The notes: generated from the letters alone by a model not told the origin. Positions 1-9,908 are shown, counted from the stretch's first letter. The stretch is DNA of 64,000 bases from Clostridia bacterium (GCA_910575725.1 CAJTFE010000015.1:35608-99607); one strand, 5' to 3'. Numbers and translations: made by a program.

Positions 1-439
1 TGCAATGTTTTGAGTAAATATCGGAAGCTAAAAACACCACCTGTTCACTCTCATGGAGCAAATCGGCGATGTCGTAAGCACGACCTTGCAGATTTTGATT
101 ACAGTCCAACGCCATTTCATAAAGTTCTGTAGCTATTTTTTTCCCATAATCTTCTGTAACAGTCACGTCTTTATAATATCGATAATTTTCCTGCATATTT
201 TTAAACTGTGTCTTTAAAGCCTTGTAATTGTCATATCCTAAAGACTGGCAGAAACGGCGGATTGCTGAGCGTGTCACAAAACACTCCTCTGCCATATCAT
301 AGATATTCAATTCCGGAAGACGATTGAAATTTTGAAGAAAATATTTAGCCAGAACAATGGATGTCGTATCCTCCTCCGAATTAGAATTAATGATTCCCAG
401 CAGTGAACTGAGAAGCCCCCATTTATTGATCCCTTCCAC
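1..439 (-). CDS. RpiR/MurR-family transcriptional regulator, C-terminus cut by window edge
   Basis: About 146 codons are open on the minus strand up to the window edge. I chose the GTG at 439 because a G-rich ribosome-binding sequence precedes it and the residues that follow (WGLLSSLLGIINSNSEED) match the usual start of RpiR HTH domains. The HTH segment NIYDMAEECFVTRSAIRRFC and the following YDNYKALK are typical of the family, which senses phosphosugars through a C-terminal SIS domain; only the start of that second domain lies in the window. The target is unknown. The gene is missing from simple ATG-based calls because no ATG precedes the HTH. Confidence 0.72.
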   Translation of the reverse strand, partial: MEGINKWGLLSSLLGIINSNSEEDTTSIVLAKYFLQNFNRLPELNIYDMAEECFVTRSAIRRFCQSLGYDNYKALKTQFKNMQENYRYYKDVTVTEDYGKKIATELYEMALDCNQNLQGRAYDIADLLHESEQVVFLASDIYSKHC

Positions 440-593
440 TCTTAATATGCCCCCATTTTTTAATACATTTTCATATTCATAGACAGAACGGTATACAAGT
501 CTTTAAATTTATTATCTCTTCTAACTAATCTTCCTGTCAAGAACGAATATTGGGATGGCCGGTTTCATCCAATAAGGTTTAAAATAATAGTGC

Positions 594-633
594 CAGAGTT
601 CCTTAAGGTATCTTCCCAAAATAAGGAACTCTG
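594..633 (-). terminator. Hairpin terminator downstream of the AGCS remnant
   Basis: A perfect 12-bp inverted repeat (594-605 against 622-633) encloses a 16-nt loop. Reading the minus strand, it is followed by a T-rich stretch. It lies just after the stop codon of the symporter remnant and probably terminated the intact gene. Confidence 0.5.
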
Positions 634-655
634 ACAAGTTGAATTTATACTTACA

Positions 656-800
656 TTATAAGCTCTGTTTTCGTTTTCCCTCATAATCTTTCAAAGAGTC
701 CAGTGCATAGCGTACCATTGGGAACAGGGCTATCATATTGGATACGGTCATCAGGCCTACCCCCATATCACCCAAATCCCATAACATGACTTGTTGAATA
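656..800 (-). pseudogene. C-terminal remnant of an AGCS (sodium:alanine/glycine) symporter
   Basis: The minus strand encodes a segment containing LWDLGDMGVGLMTVSNMIAL followed by PMVRYALDSLKDYEGKRK and a stop at 656-658. This is the conserved last helix and tail of AGCS family transporters, comparable with the end of the intact AGCS gene at 22160-23509. Only about 45 of some 450 residues remain, and no start codon or upstream part of the gene is present. It is a deletion remnant, next to a truncated LysR gene. Confidence 0.6.
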
Positions 801-934
801 GTTGCTCTTGTAATTTTGTTATATTCAGTATATAGTAAAAGGGTAAATCTATAAAATTAATAAATATAATTTTTATTATCAAAATTTTAGATTTTAAGTC
901 TGTGGAATATTACTATTTGGAATGGGGTATGGTA

Positions 935-1405
935 ATGGATCTGAAGAATCTGGCTACATTTATTCATGTTGCAGAATTGAATAGTTTTACGAAAGCCGCT
1001 GCTGTGCTGGGTTACTCCCAGTCAACAGTGTCCTTTCAAATTCGCCAATTAGAAACAGAATTGAATGCACAGCTTTTTGAGCGGATTAACCATACGGTTG
1101 CTCTTACGGAGAAAGGGCGGGAGGTCCTTAATTATGCCCACCGGATTCGGAGAATGACTATGGAGCTTACGGAAAACATGGCGGATCAGCAAGAGCTCAA
1201 AGGACATATTCGACTGGCTATGGCTGATTCGTTTTATGAGCCAGATATTGTGATTGCTTATTCATCGTATTCTCCAAAATTTATTTCAATTGAATTATTA
1301 GTTCACATTTTAGTCATAAATCATCTGCTTTTCAACCGCTATCGAGCTGTTATACGGAAGCATGAAATCAATTTCCAGCCACAAATGCATATGCCTGTAA
1401 ATTGA
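935..1405 (+). pseudogene. Truncated LysR-family regulator
   Basis: I chose the ATG at 935 because a GGAATGGGG ribosome-binding sequence lies 8 nt upstream and the protein then starts MDLKNLATFIHVAELNSFTK, the standard LysR N-terminus. The winged HTH (residues 1-60, with TKAAAVLGYSQSTVSFQIRQ) and the linker helix are intact. The effector domain stops being recognisable after about GHIRLAMADSFYE. The product is 156 residues against about 300 for the family, so it lacks the co-inducer pocket. It may still bind DNA, but is best treated as a broken gene. Confidence 0.75.
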
Positions 1406-1467
1406 TTTGTGCACTCTAAGGAATATTACTGATTCCATTCCCCCGATATTCCCAAATCAGCGCGCAG

Positions 1468-2280
1468 CTACAGTTCCATCTCCATCCCTGTATAAATCTG
1501 CTCCGCGCAGCCGCCTAGTTCCTCCTTTAATATAGCAAATGCCGGTTCTCCTGTACAGTGGCCTGTATATATTTTTCTGATTCCTGTTCTGCGGATGCGC
1601 TCTGCCAGAGCCCGAACCTCCTCCTTGGAAGATTTGTAGAGGTGAAATCCCCCCAGCATGGCATACAGCTTCTTCCCTGGAAACGCTTCCTCTATCTCCC
1701 GGATGATATTATCTGCTCCTGCGTGGGAACAGCTGCTGAATATCACAAGCCCTTTTTCCGTATCAAAGACCAGGCTCTGCTCGTGGGCAAAGGAATCCGG
1801 CCGAAGCTTTCCGCCCTCTTTTACATACAGATCCACGCCCTTTGCGATTTCCTCCAGGTCTTTGGTGGTATGAGGAATCAGGGTTACTCCCGGCAGAATC
1901 TCACAATTTCCAGAAACGTATCGGATCCGTTCCCCGTAAGTTTTCAGGAATCCCCTGTGAATGCCTATGTATTTGCGGAAACACCATCTCTTTCCATAGC
2001 AGTTTTCCCTGGCTCCTTCCCTCAGATAGAAAAGGGCTTTTTGATTCCGAAGGAAAAATTCTCCCATGCCGTCTGCATGGTCATAGTGGGCATGGGACAG
2101 AACGCCGCAGTCTATGGCTGCAAGATCGATTCCCATGGCATCCGCATTTTTTAAAAAGCGGCCGGAGGCCCCGGTGTCCAAAAGGATTTTATTGCCTTCG
2201 TATTCCAGATAGAAGGATAAGCCCCATTCCGGGGAAAGATTGTTTTTTGTCAGATTGTCTACTAAGACTACTGCACGCAT
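1468..2280 (-). CDS. MBL-fold metallo-hydrolase (COG1237-like)
   Basis: This is a metallo-beta-lactamase fold hydrolase of about 270 residues. The metal-binding motif LSHAHYDHADG (HxHxDH) is present, with further ligands in SSCSHAG and YTGHCTGEPA. The family is often labelled as similar to dihydropterin-ribofuranosyl-aminobenzene-phosphate synthase, but the real substrate is not known. I placed the start at 2280 because AGGAGGTGATAAAT directly precedes this ATG; an earlier in-frame start at 2328 would add 16 unconserved residues. It is transcribed alone. A hairpin and short tandem repeats separate it from the Rpn remnant upstream. Confidence 0.8.
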   Translation of the reverse strand: MRAVVLVDNLTKNNLSPEWGLSFYLEYEGNKILLDTGASGRFLKNADAMGIDLAAIDCGVLSHAHYDHADGMGEFFLRNQKALFYLREGARENCYGKRWCFRKYIGIHRGFLKTYGERIRYVSGNCEILPGVTLIPHTTKDLEEIAKGVDLYVKEGGKLRPDSFAHEQSLVFDTEKGLVIFSSCSHAGADNIIREIEEAFPGKKLYAMLGGFHLYKSSKEEVRALAERIRRTGIRKIYTGHCTGEPAFAILKEELGGCAEQIYTGMEMEL

Positions 2281-2346
2281 ATATTTATCACCTCCTGCTG
2301 CCTCCATGGGCAGCCGTCTTTGCTGCATTTATACCGGCTGCTAAGA

Positions 2347-2430
2347 AAATGTGGAACTGTCAAAAGTCCCACATTTCCAATCTTCCAAATGCCTGCTTTT
2401 CCATTGCCTGCTTTTCCATTGCCTGCTTTC
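2347..2430. repeat. Hairpin plus 15-bp tandem repeat
   Basis: An inverted repeat (ATGTGG...CCACAT, about 2349-2374) is followed by two full and one partial copy of the 15-mer GCCTGCTTTTCCATT (2391-2430). On the minus strand the hairpin is followed by TTTTCTTA and may end transcription of the Rpn remnant upstream. Confidence 0.5.
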
Positions 2431-2432
2431 TC

Positions 2433-2790
2433 CTATCCCGCTGCCAGTCCCAGCCATTCCTTTACTTTTTCTGCAGGCACTTCAAGATTTTCTGGCTGCT
2501 TTCTCTGACGCCTCTTTCACTTCACTTGCAATATAAGTCCGAAGGATATACTCATCATCAAACAATGTCATCATAATGTCCACAACCTCCTTTTCTCTTT
2601 GCTCCAGATATTCTTTTAAAACATCCTGGTTTCTGCAGATATGAATCGTCTCCCAAACTGCTTTTCTTGTTCTTCCATGCAGTTTTATCTGGTCATTGTA
2701 AATCTTGGTAAAGGCTACATACTGATTAATGATATCCCCTTTTTCCCCATCGTATATCATCTTTACCTTTACTTCAACCGCACATTTCTC
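2433..2790 (-). pseudogene. C-terminal remnant of an Rpn/PD-(D/E)XK family protein
   Basis: The minus-strand reading frame contains CAVEVKVKMIYDGEKGD, then a helical segment ending LEQREKEVVDIMMTLFD, which resembles the second half of Rpn-family (PDDEXK transposase/nuclease) proteins. The catalytic N-terminal half is absent. A frame change near 2484 separates this part from a plausible C-terminal tail (LEVPAEKVKEWLGLAAG) that ends at 2433. It is therefore both N-truncated and frameshifted. The start abuts the stop codon of the ACT-domain gene. A longer relative is at 54749-55837. Confidence 0.55.
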
Positions 2791-3156
2791 TTAATCTATC
2801 TCATACCCTTCCCCCCCAAGAGTTCCAAGCGCCTTCTCATACTGCTCTTTCTTCACCAGCACATAATCTGTCTTATAAGTAGACACCACGAAAATTCCAA
2901 TCTTCGCCTCCGCAAGCAAAGCAGAAATCTCAGCCAAAATCCCAATCAGTGAAAAATCAAGCTCTCCTTCTATACGAAAAGCCTTCCACCCGTCTTCTCT
3001 TCGCAGGGTACGCTCCGGCACGTCCCACGTCATACAGACCAGAGAAATCTCCTCATCCGTCTTCCCTGCAAAGCAGAATTCTTTTGTCAGATCAATTTCA
3101 TTTTCATCCGCAACTGTACATATGGTAAAATCACCTTTGATTCGTTTCAGTTTCAT
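2791..3156 (-). CDS. ACT domain-containing protein
   Basis: The 121-residue protein MKLKRIKGDFTICTVADENE... carries a C-terminal ACT-like fold with the motif IEGELDFSLIGILAEISALL and then KIGIFVVSTYKTDYVLVK. This matches the small ACT_7/COG3603-type proteins that probably bind amino acids. It has no catalytic domain, so it is likely a sensor or regulatory subunit; the partner is unknown. GGGAG lies 8 nt before the ATG. It follows acsB on the same strand, but a strong hairpin terminator separates them, so co-transcription would need read-through. Confidence 0.75.
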   Translation of the reverse strand: MKLKRIKGDFTICTVADENEIDLTKEFCFAGKTDEEISLVCMTWDVPERTLRREDGWKAFRIEGELDFSLIGILAEISALLAEAKIGIFVVSTYKTDYVLVKKEQYEKALGTLGGEGYEID

Positions 3157-3171
3157 ACGTTTACTCCCAAA

Positions 3172-3211
3172 ATTCCCCCGTCCCAGCCTTTCAAGCTGTA
3201 AACGGGGGAAT
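3172..3211 (-). terminator. Terminator after acsB
   Basis: A 10-bp perfect stem, ATTCCCCCGT against ACGGGGGAAT, has a 20-nt loop and a short T-run on the minus strand. It sits between the acsB stop codon and the ACT-domain gene start. Confidence 0.65.
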
Positions 3212-3234
3212 CTCTCATTTACCTGTTACTGCGC

Positions 3235-5370
3235 TTACATAATCGGATCCAGTCCTAATACCGGATGGCTCTTCTCAGTCAGGAACGCCATCAAGGTCTC
3301 CTCATCCGTCGCAATTGTCTCGTCCGCAATCATGTCGCAGAAATTGTCAATGCCGTATTTCTCCTTGGCAGATTTATTCAGCCGCTCAGCCACATCGTCC
3401 TTCAGCTCCTTGGGCATCCAGACAATACGCTCAAAGCCGCCCTCTGCGCTCATAAACTTCTTGGAAGCGATAAAGTGTCTGCCATGTCCCATAAATCCGG
3501 GTGTCTGAACGCCGCCGCCTGTCATGGAGGCCAGCTCGCCGAAGGTCATGCCAAGAGGCGTCATGCCGGCATATTCACGATTTGCAATAATAACACCGTT
3601 GGAGAATGGCTCAATACCGCAGATACACTCAAAGCATCCGCAGGAGGTCATGGGATCCTCCATAATGGAGTACAGTGTAACCTTGGTAAGAGCGCCCTGT
3701 GTGGCCTGCTCTACCATACGGTTTACATCCGGATATACACCTTTCGTTTCATCCTCGCAGCCTTCCTTGGAAATGGGCTGGCAGGGGCCGGTAGGCGTCA
3801 GCTCCTTGGTTGCCTTTGCATCCAGCCATGAAACAGCTCCGCAAAGTCCCAGTCTCTCAGGCGTTACCACGCAGCAGTGAGAGGGAGCAAAGGACTGGCA
3901 CAGCGTACAGGTATAGAATACATCCACGCTCTCATCCGTCAAGGACTCCAGTCTCTGGTCTCTGGAAGCGTAGGCCGGCATAGCCGTTCCATCCAGGATC
4001 TCCTGCACCTTGGCAGCATCCGTTACCATAGTAATCTGGCATTTATCCACAACAATATCAAATTCGTCCATAATCATTGCATAGAGAACCTCTGCAAAAT
4101 GAGTCAGGCGCAGGCCCTTCTCAAACGCCTCTTTATTGATACGCACGCGAATCTGATTCCTCTGTCCGGTGTGCATCACACCTTCCATATAGTTGAACCA
4201 TGCATGAATCTTACGCTCGATAACCGACTCAAAGTCAGACTGCATCTTAGCGCCTGCAACCTCCACAAAGGTAGCCAGGGCATAGGTTCCGCCTGCTTCC
4301 AGCTCATCCAGGTCGCCGCCCACGATAGTGATCTTATGATCCTCAACCTCGCCGTCTGCTCTCGTCTGAACCAGCTCACAGGTAGGCTGCTTGTGAGAGC
4401 TGAACTCTACCTGCATATCGCCCTTACGGATGATCTCACCCTCAAATGCCGAGGCAAATGCAACCGGGATAGGAAGCTCTTTTACCTTAATCTTAATGTT
4501 GCGAAGCTCTAAGGACTTCTTAACCGTCATGGAATGATCCGTTACGGACTCCAGTGCGCCAGGCACCTGGTTCTCTCCAAGATCTACATCTGCCACCACC
4601 GGGAAGCCGAGGGCAATCGCCCCTGCGCCTGCCGATACAACAACTTCATTCAACGCGCCGAAGGTGTTGACGAAAGCGGGTACTCTCTCCTTGGTATAGG
4701 CAAGCAGTCCCGGCAGATCGCCCGGCGTTACGTTGCCAAAGATCAGAGCCGCACGAATGGCCACAGTCACAACATGAATGACAGAAGTCACATCATGTCC
4801 CAAAGGAACTACACGGAAATCCAGGCCAATCTTCACACCGCCCTCGACGCACTGCTCAATCACATCGCCGATCAAAAAGGTCATAATACCCTTGCTCTGG
4901 TAATCCTTTACCACATCCACCACATTAGCGGCATCATCGGCCTTGCCCAGCACAACGGCCACTCCGGGGATATCGCCGGTTACAAGGGGAACTCCAAGAG
5001 AACGGATGATGGGATCGGGAACAAAACCGATTCCGCTGTCCTCCCCGTAAGGATCCGCACTTTCCACATACTTCAGAGCCTCTATAATCTCTGCTCCCAC
5101 TGCTGTGGCAAGACCGGCGTTCAAAGCATCGCCTAAATCCTCCTTGTTGGTAATCAGACTCTTCAGCACGCCGACACAGGCAGGCAGGTCGCCCAGCTTG
5201 CTCACCTTCACGCCCGTAGCCGCATAGATGGTAGGCAGGAAATACGCCGTATCCGGCATCGCAACCTTTTTATCCTCTCCGTGCTTTGCAATGGCTTCCT
5301 TGACTGCGTTCTCAGTCAGTCCTGCAACGGCGTTGGAGCCGCCATAAATCAAATCTGTCAATACGCTCAT
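3235..5370 (-). CDS. acsB: Acetyl-CoA synthase, CODH/ACS complex catalytic subunit
   Basis: This 711-residue protein is the ACS subunit of the Wood-Ljungdahl pathway. It condenses CO, a methyl group from the corrinoid protein and CoA into acetyl-CoA. All A-cluster ligands known from the Moorella enzyme are visible with a constant offset of 18: Cys488, Cys491, Cys500 and Cys510 for the [4Fe-4S] cluster (YTCTLCQSFAPSHCC...LCG) and the Cys577-Gly-Cys579 motif (MTSCGCFECICG) that holds the distal nickel. The C-terminus LGLDPIM is typical. The length fits the usual ~730. An AGGAGGG ribosome-binding site and its own promoter lie upstream. Unusually, no cooS, acsCDE or accessory genes are adjacent. 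Confidence 0.97.
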   Translation of the reverse strand: MSVLTDLIYGGSNAVAGLTENAVKEAIAKHGEDKKVAMPDTAYFLPTIYAATGVKVSKLGDLPACVGVLKSLITNKEDLGDALNAGLATAVGAEIIEALKYVESADPYGEDSGIGFVPDPIIRSLGVPLVTGDIPGVAVVLGKADDAANVVDVVKDYQSKGIMTFLIGDVIEQCVEGGVKIGLDFRVVPLGHDVTSVIHVVTVAIRAALIFGNVTPGDLPGLLAYTKERVPAFVNTFGALNEVVVSAGAGAIALGFPVVADVDLGENQVPGALESVTDHSMTVKKSLELRNIKIKVKELPIPVAFASAFEGEIIRKGDMQVEFSSHKQPTCELVQTRADGEVEDHKITIVGGDLDELEAGGTYALATFVEVAGAKMQSDFESVIERKIHAWFNYMEGVMHTGQRNQIRVRINKEAFEKGLRLTHFAEVLYAMIMDEFDIVVDKCQITMVTDAAKVQEILDGTAMPAYASRDQRLESLTDESVDVFYTCTLCQSFAPSHCCVVTPERLGLCGAVSWLDAKATKELTPTGPCQPISKEGCEDETKGVYPDVNRMVEQATQGALTKVTLYSIMEDPMTSCGCFECICGIEPFSNGVIIANREYAGMTPLGMTFGELASMTGGGVQTPGFMGHGRHFIASKKFMSAEGGFERIVWMPKELKDDVAERLNKSAKEKYGIDNFCDMIADETIATDEETLMAFLTEKSHPVLGLDPIM

Positions 5371-5425
5371 AATAATCAGTCCCTCCTTGGGTTTATCGTG
5401 TTTAATACACTGCTACATGTCTTAA

Positions 5426-5454
5426 ATTTTATCACTCTTGCATAAGGAAGTCAA
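5426..5454 (-). promoter_or_regulatory. acsB promoter
   Basis: On the minus strand, TTGACT (5449-5454) and TAAAAT (5426-5431) are separated by 17 nt, a good housekeeping-type promoter about 55 nt before the acsB start. Confidence 0.6.
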
Positions 5455-5535
5455 TAACCCCCAGGAGGGGATTTGTGAATTGGTAACAAAAAATAGACCG
5501 CTCCTTTTTTCAATCAACTCTTTTTCAATTAACCT

Positions 5536-5564
5536 TTTACAAATCCGGGCTTTCTTAGTATAAT
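5536..5564 (+). promoter_or_regulatory. Promoter of the hybrid histidine kinase gene
   Basis: TTTACA (5536-5541), a 17-nt spacer and TATAAT (5559-5564) form a strong consensus promoter. The leader to the ATG at 5705 would be about 135 nt long and contains a TAAGCGG/CCGCTTA hairpin near 5644-5687. I did not recognise a known riboswitch in it. Confidence 0.6.
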
Positions 5565-5704
5565 GAGAAGAAAAACATTTTATCTTCCGAAGCTGCCCGT
5601 CTTATGACAGTTTGACCTTGATAGGATAACTTGACAGAAAAGATTAAGCGGCCCATCCTGACAGCAGGCAGGTGCATCCGCTTAAAGCATAACTGGAGGC
5701 AAAA

Positions 5705-8247
5705 ATGCGTACAAATACAGCGAACAAGCATCATCAGCTCTTTCTCACAAAGCTTTTTCTGGTACTCATACTCTGCGTAGGAATTTTCATTTTTTCTGCT
5801 TACTATATGAACCATAAAGGCACAAAAACAATCGGTGTAATCAGTGATATCTATATGCACAATATGAGCGAGGAAAGCGCCCTTCATTTTTCATCCACCA
5901 TTAAACTGCGCTTTTCCCAGCTCGAGACACTTATCATCTCCTCTGACATGCGCCGCTACAATCAGCATCATCTGGAGACGCTTCTTGCAGAAAACGCCAG
6001 AAGCTACGGCTTTGAAAGTCTTGCCTTTTATACCTCTGACGGCCGCTTTGAAACCATCTACGGGGACCTGACTCCAAATGTCCGGACAGCTTCCTAAATG
6101 CCCTTGACAACGGCGAAAAAAGAATTGATGCCGCCCTTGATTCCCACGGAAACAACCAGGTTCTAATCGGCCTCCCAAGCACAGCCCTTCAAAAACGCAA
6201 TCCACGCTACATAGCTCTTGTAGGCGGCCTTTCCAAGGATTATATCAGCAACACCCTTTCCCTGGATATCCTGGATTCCCCTGTTTATTCTTATATTATC
6301 CGGCAGGACGGAACTTTTCCTATTAAAACCGATGATTCTTCCCATGCCGATTATTTCGAACAGCTCTACGCAGAATTGCCCGACGATGCCGAAGCTCTTG
6401 TGACAGATATCCGTGCGGCCCTCACCGGCACGCAGCACTATTCCGCCGTAGTCGCCACCCACGGAGAGCGCCGCCATCTGCACTGTACCAAACTGGCCTA
6501 TTCCGATTGGTTTCTGATTGTGAATATGCCCTATACCTCCCTGGATCAGGAGATTTCCCGGCTGAACCACAGCTGGCTCTACATGGAGGTGGGAGGCTGC
6601 ATCATTATTATCGCCGCATTATTCTGGGTATTCGGAGCTTATCTCCAGGAGATGAAGAAAAAGGTCGTGGAGCTGAACCGGCTCAGCCAGGAGGCCGTCT
6701 ATGCCAGCAAGGCTAAAAGCGAATTCCTGTCCAATATGAGCCACGACATCCGCACGCCTATGAACGCCATTACAGGAATGACCGCCATTGCGATTGCCAA
6801 CCTTGACAACCGGCAGAAAGTGGAAAATTGTCTGAAAAAAATCAGCCTGTCCAGCAAGCATCTGCTGGGCCTTATCAACGATGTCCTTGACATGTCCAAA
6901 ATCGAAAGCGGAAAAATGACCTTGTCTGTAGAGCAGATTTCCCTCCGGGAAGTAATCGACGGGATTGTAAGCATTCTCCAGCCTCAGTTCCATACAAAAA
7001 GCCAGAATTTCAATGTAATTATCCGGGACATTTCAGCGGAAACCATCTGCTGCGACAGCGTCCGTCTGACACAGATATTGCTGAACCTTCTTGGAAACTC
7101 TGTAAAGTTTACACCGGAAGGCGGTTCCATCCAGCTTTCTCTCTACGAAGAAACCTCTCCAAAAGGGGAGCCTTTTATCCGTATACATATTCTGGTGGAA
7201 GACAACGGAATCGGTATGACAAAAGATTTCCAGGAAAAAATATTTGATTCCTTTACACGGGCAGACAGCAGACGCGTCCATAAAATCGAAGGCAGCGGCC
7301 TTGGTATGGCCATTACCAAATATATTGTAGATGCGATGGGCGGCTCTATTGAGGTGAAAAGCGAGCTGGGAAAGGGCACCTGCTTCCATGTAACTCTTGA
7401 TTTGGAAAAGGCCCAGATTAACGAAGCAGATATGGCTCTCCCTGGCAGCAGAGTGCTTCTGGTTGACGATGACCCTCAGCTCTGCGAAACTACAATTGCC
7501 GCTCTTAGCTCCATGGGCATTGATGCAGACTGGACCCTGGATGCCGACAGCGCCCTTTTAATGCTTCGCAGCCAGTCCGAAAATCAGCAGGAATACGATC
7601 TGATTCTCCTGGACTGGAAGCTTCCGGAGACGGACGGCGTCACACTGACCCGTGAGATACGCAAACGCCTGACACACCAGATTCCCATCCTGCTTACCTC
7701 TGCCTACGACTGGAACGAAATCGCCGACGAAGCCAAAGCCGCCGGCGTAACCGGCTTTATTGCCAAGCCCTTATTCCGCTCCACCCTGTACTATGGCCTC
7801 AAACCATACCTTTTGCCGGAACATGCGGATGCTGCCCTTAAGACAGAACAAAAATCCCAGTCAGATCTTTCCGGCAAAAGAATCCTTCTGGCAGAAGACA
7901 ACGATCTGAACTGGGAGATAGCGAGTGAGCTCTTATCGGAACTGGGCCTGGAACTGGATTGGGCTGAAAACGGGCAGATCTGCCTGGAAAAATTCGCCGG
8001 CTCTGCGCCCGGCTTCTATGACGCAATCTTAATGGATCTGCGGATGCCGGTAATGACCGGTCTGGAAGCTTCTATGGCTATCCGCGCCCTGGAGCATCCA
8101 GACGCCCTGAGCATTCCCATCATCGCTATGACAGCCGATGCCTTTGCAGAGGATATCCAGAACTGTCTGAACAGCGGAATGAATGCACATATTGCAAAGC
8201 CCATTGATCTGGACGAGATGACGAAGCTCTTGGAAAAGTATCTATAA
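5705..8247 (+). pseudogene. Hybrid sensor histidine kinase with a frameshift in the sensor domain
   Basis: The restored product would be about 847 residues. It has one TM helix (residues ~13-34), an extracytoplasmic sensor region, a second TM before residue 320, HisKA (SNMSHDIRTPMNAI), HATPase (DNGIGMTKD and GSGLGMAI), and two receiver domains with phospho-acceptor motifs LLDWKLPETDG and LMDLRMPVMTG. The first frame ends at 6097 (YGDLTPNVRTAS, stop). The continuing frame (PDSFLNALDNGEK...) is open from at least 6061 through to 8247. One base is missing between about 6080 and 6095, so as read here the protein is split; an internal start could still give a kinase without the full sensor. GGAGG precedes the ATG. 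A strong terminator follows. Confidence 0.8.
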
Positions 8248-8250
8248 TTT

Positions 8251-8296
8251 CAGCCCTCCGTGGACAAGGGTGCACGGAGGGCTGAGAGGTTTTATC
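8251..8296 (+). terminator. Strong terminator after the hybrid kinase
   Basis: A 12-bp perfect stem, CAGCCCTCCGTG against CACGGAGGGCTG, with a 10-nt loop is followed by a T-containing stretch. It lies between converging genes and may act on both strands. Confidence 0.75.
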
Positions 8297-8353
8297 ATAA
8301 TCTTTATAGGGATTTAGCTTGTATCCTATTTTTCCCGGCCTTTCACTCCCCCA

Positions 8354-9150
8354 TTATCCCTTAAGCTTCTCTGCAAAATCTGCCATAGCCTCCGAAATCT
8401 TAATTCCCTGGGGACAAACCGCCTCACAGCTTCTGCAGCCCACGCATGCGCCCGGCTGTTTCTCCTGCGGTTCTGCGGACAGCGCCATAGGCGCCAGGAA
8501 GCCTCCGCCTGTAAAGCAGTGCTCATTATAGAGCGCAATAAGCTTGGGAATCTCCAGCCCCTGGGAACAGTGGCTCACACAGTAATGACAGGCCGTACAG
8601 GGGAGCGTCCCTCCAAGAAGGCCGTCTGCAATCTTAAGCAGCGCCTCCGTCTCCTGTTCCTTCAGAGGTTCTTCTGTCTCAAAGGTATGTAAATTCTCCG
8701 TAAGCTGGGAAAAATCCGACATCCCCGAAAGCACCACTGTCACCTCCGGTATGGTCTGCAGAAACCGGAAGGCCCAGGCCGGTATCTTCTCTTCTGGCCG
8801 CAGCGCCAGAAGCTTCGCCTCCTGATCATCCGTAAGCTTCGCAAGCCTGCCGCCTCGCAGAGGCTCCATCACCCATACCGGCAGCTTCCACTCCTTCAAA
8901 AGCTCCACCTTCCCCTTGGCATCCTGAAAATTCCAGTCCAGGTAATTCAACTGAATCTGGCAGAACTCCATCTCAGAACCGTAAGCCTCCAAAAAGCGCT
9001 TCATCACCTCCACGCTTCCATGGGCGGAAAACCCCAGACGCCGGATACGCCCCTCTTCTTCTGCTCCACAAGATAAGGGAAAATCCTATATTTCTCATCC
9101 AGGTAAGCATCGATATTCATCTCGCAGACATTGTGGAACAGGTAAAAATC
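8354..9150 (-). pseudogene. Aldo/keto reductase, C-terminal part (frameshifted, separated from its N-terminus)
   Basis: This is the C-terminal two thirds of an aldo/keto reductase of the class with a ferredoxin-like tail. It starts within DFYLFHNVCEMNIDAYLDEK and ends with two cysteine motifs (CTACHYCVSHC and CVGCRSCEAVC) that would bind a 4Fe-4S cluster. One base is missing near 9045-9060: the frame reading FPYLVEQKKRG must shift to EEGRIRRLGFSAHGSVEVM. The N-terminal third lies 2.7 kb away at 11829-12163, separated by an AT-rich insertion. The gene therefore carries two independent disruptions. The family reduces small aldehydes or ketones with NAD(P)H. Confidence 0.85.
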
Positions 9151-9190
9151 TGCTTGTGTCAAGTAAGGAATAAAAAAATTAAGATTTTTA

Positions 9191-9908
9191 TTATTTATTG
9201 TAGATTCCAAACGATGCCCATAAATGTCGTTTCATTGGATTTAAAAATGCTGTTGGCATTCCAACAAACGTAGCCATTGCAGAAACTACACCCATAGGTG
9301 GTAAAATTGGTGTGAGAACCGTAGCTATCACTCCACTAGTTGCACACACTTTTCCAACGTTTTCAATAACGCCTTTAAATTTCATTGCTTTTTGAACTTT
9401 TACAATATCACCTTCTATCATTTGCATATTATCATAGTTCTGTTTGGAAATAGCAGACATCCACTCATCTACTTTTTCTCGATATGCTTTTGCCTCATCT
9501 GTTTGCACCAATTTAACATTATCTTTCAATAATGAAGCTGTGTATATTCTGTCCAACCTTTTAGATGTGTATTTTAATATTTTAATAGTTTCAGCTCCTT
9601 CTATAACAGGAACTTTTTCGCTAGCATAGGATGAATCAGCCGTATCAGAATTCGCAGCGTTAATCACTGGAGATAATAAATCATTATGATAGGCTATATT
9701 GAACAGCTCTTTATATTCTTCAAGTACTTCAATAATAGGATTACGATAAATAAAATCTTCCAGTTCTATCAAATGGTCAATATCAATACCAGTGTAATCC
9801 CTTTTCGGTTCAAATTCAAATGCTTTGAGAAGTCGAACCTGACTGTAGCTGACATTGTATTGCCTCTCAAATTCTAAAAATTCTTCAACTTTTTTATATC
9901 TTTTTCAT
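9191..9908 (-). CDS. Hypothetical protein of the insertion, possible homopolymer frameshift at its start
   Basis: I do not recognise this family. The body (about 235 residues) is helical and charged, then ends in a Gly/hydrophobic stretch (GVIATVLTPILPPMGVVSAM) that could be a membrane hairpin. The open frame has no ATG before 9772; a TTG there gives 193 residues. The frame stays open further upstream (VEEFLEFERQYNVSYSQVRL). An ATG at 9908 would start it as MKRYKKVEEF if the A5 run at 9901-9905 had four bases, so a one-base insertion or a sequencing error is likely. It follows the AlbA_2 gene by 18 nt, suggesting a two-gene unit. Confidence 0.5.

Noticed and set aside
1287..1440. Minus-strand ORF end (HMHLWLEIDFMLPYNSS...)
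   Set aside because: About 40 residues in the scar after the truncated LysR gene; no family recognised and no start site.
5571..5704. Riboswitch in the hybrid kinase leader
   Set aside because: The leader can fold, but I could not match it to cyclic-di-GMP or other known aptamer cores.
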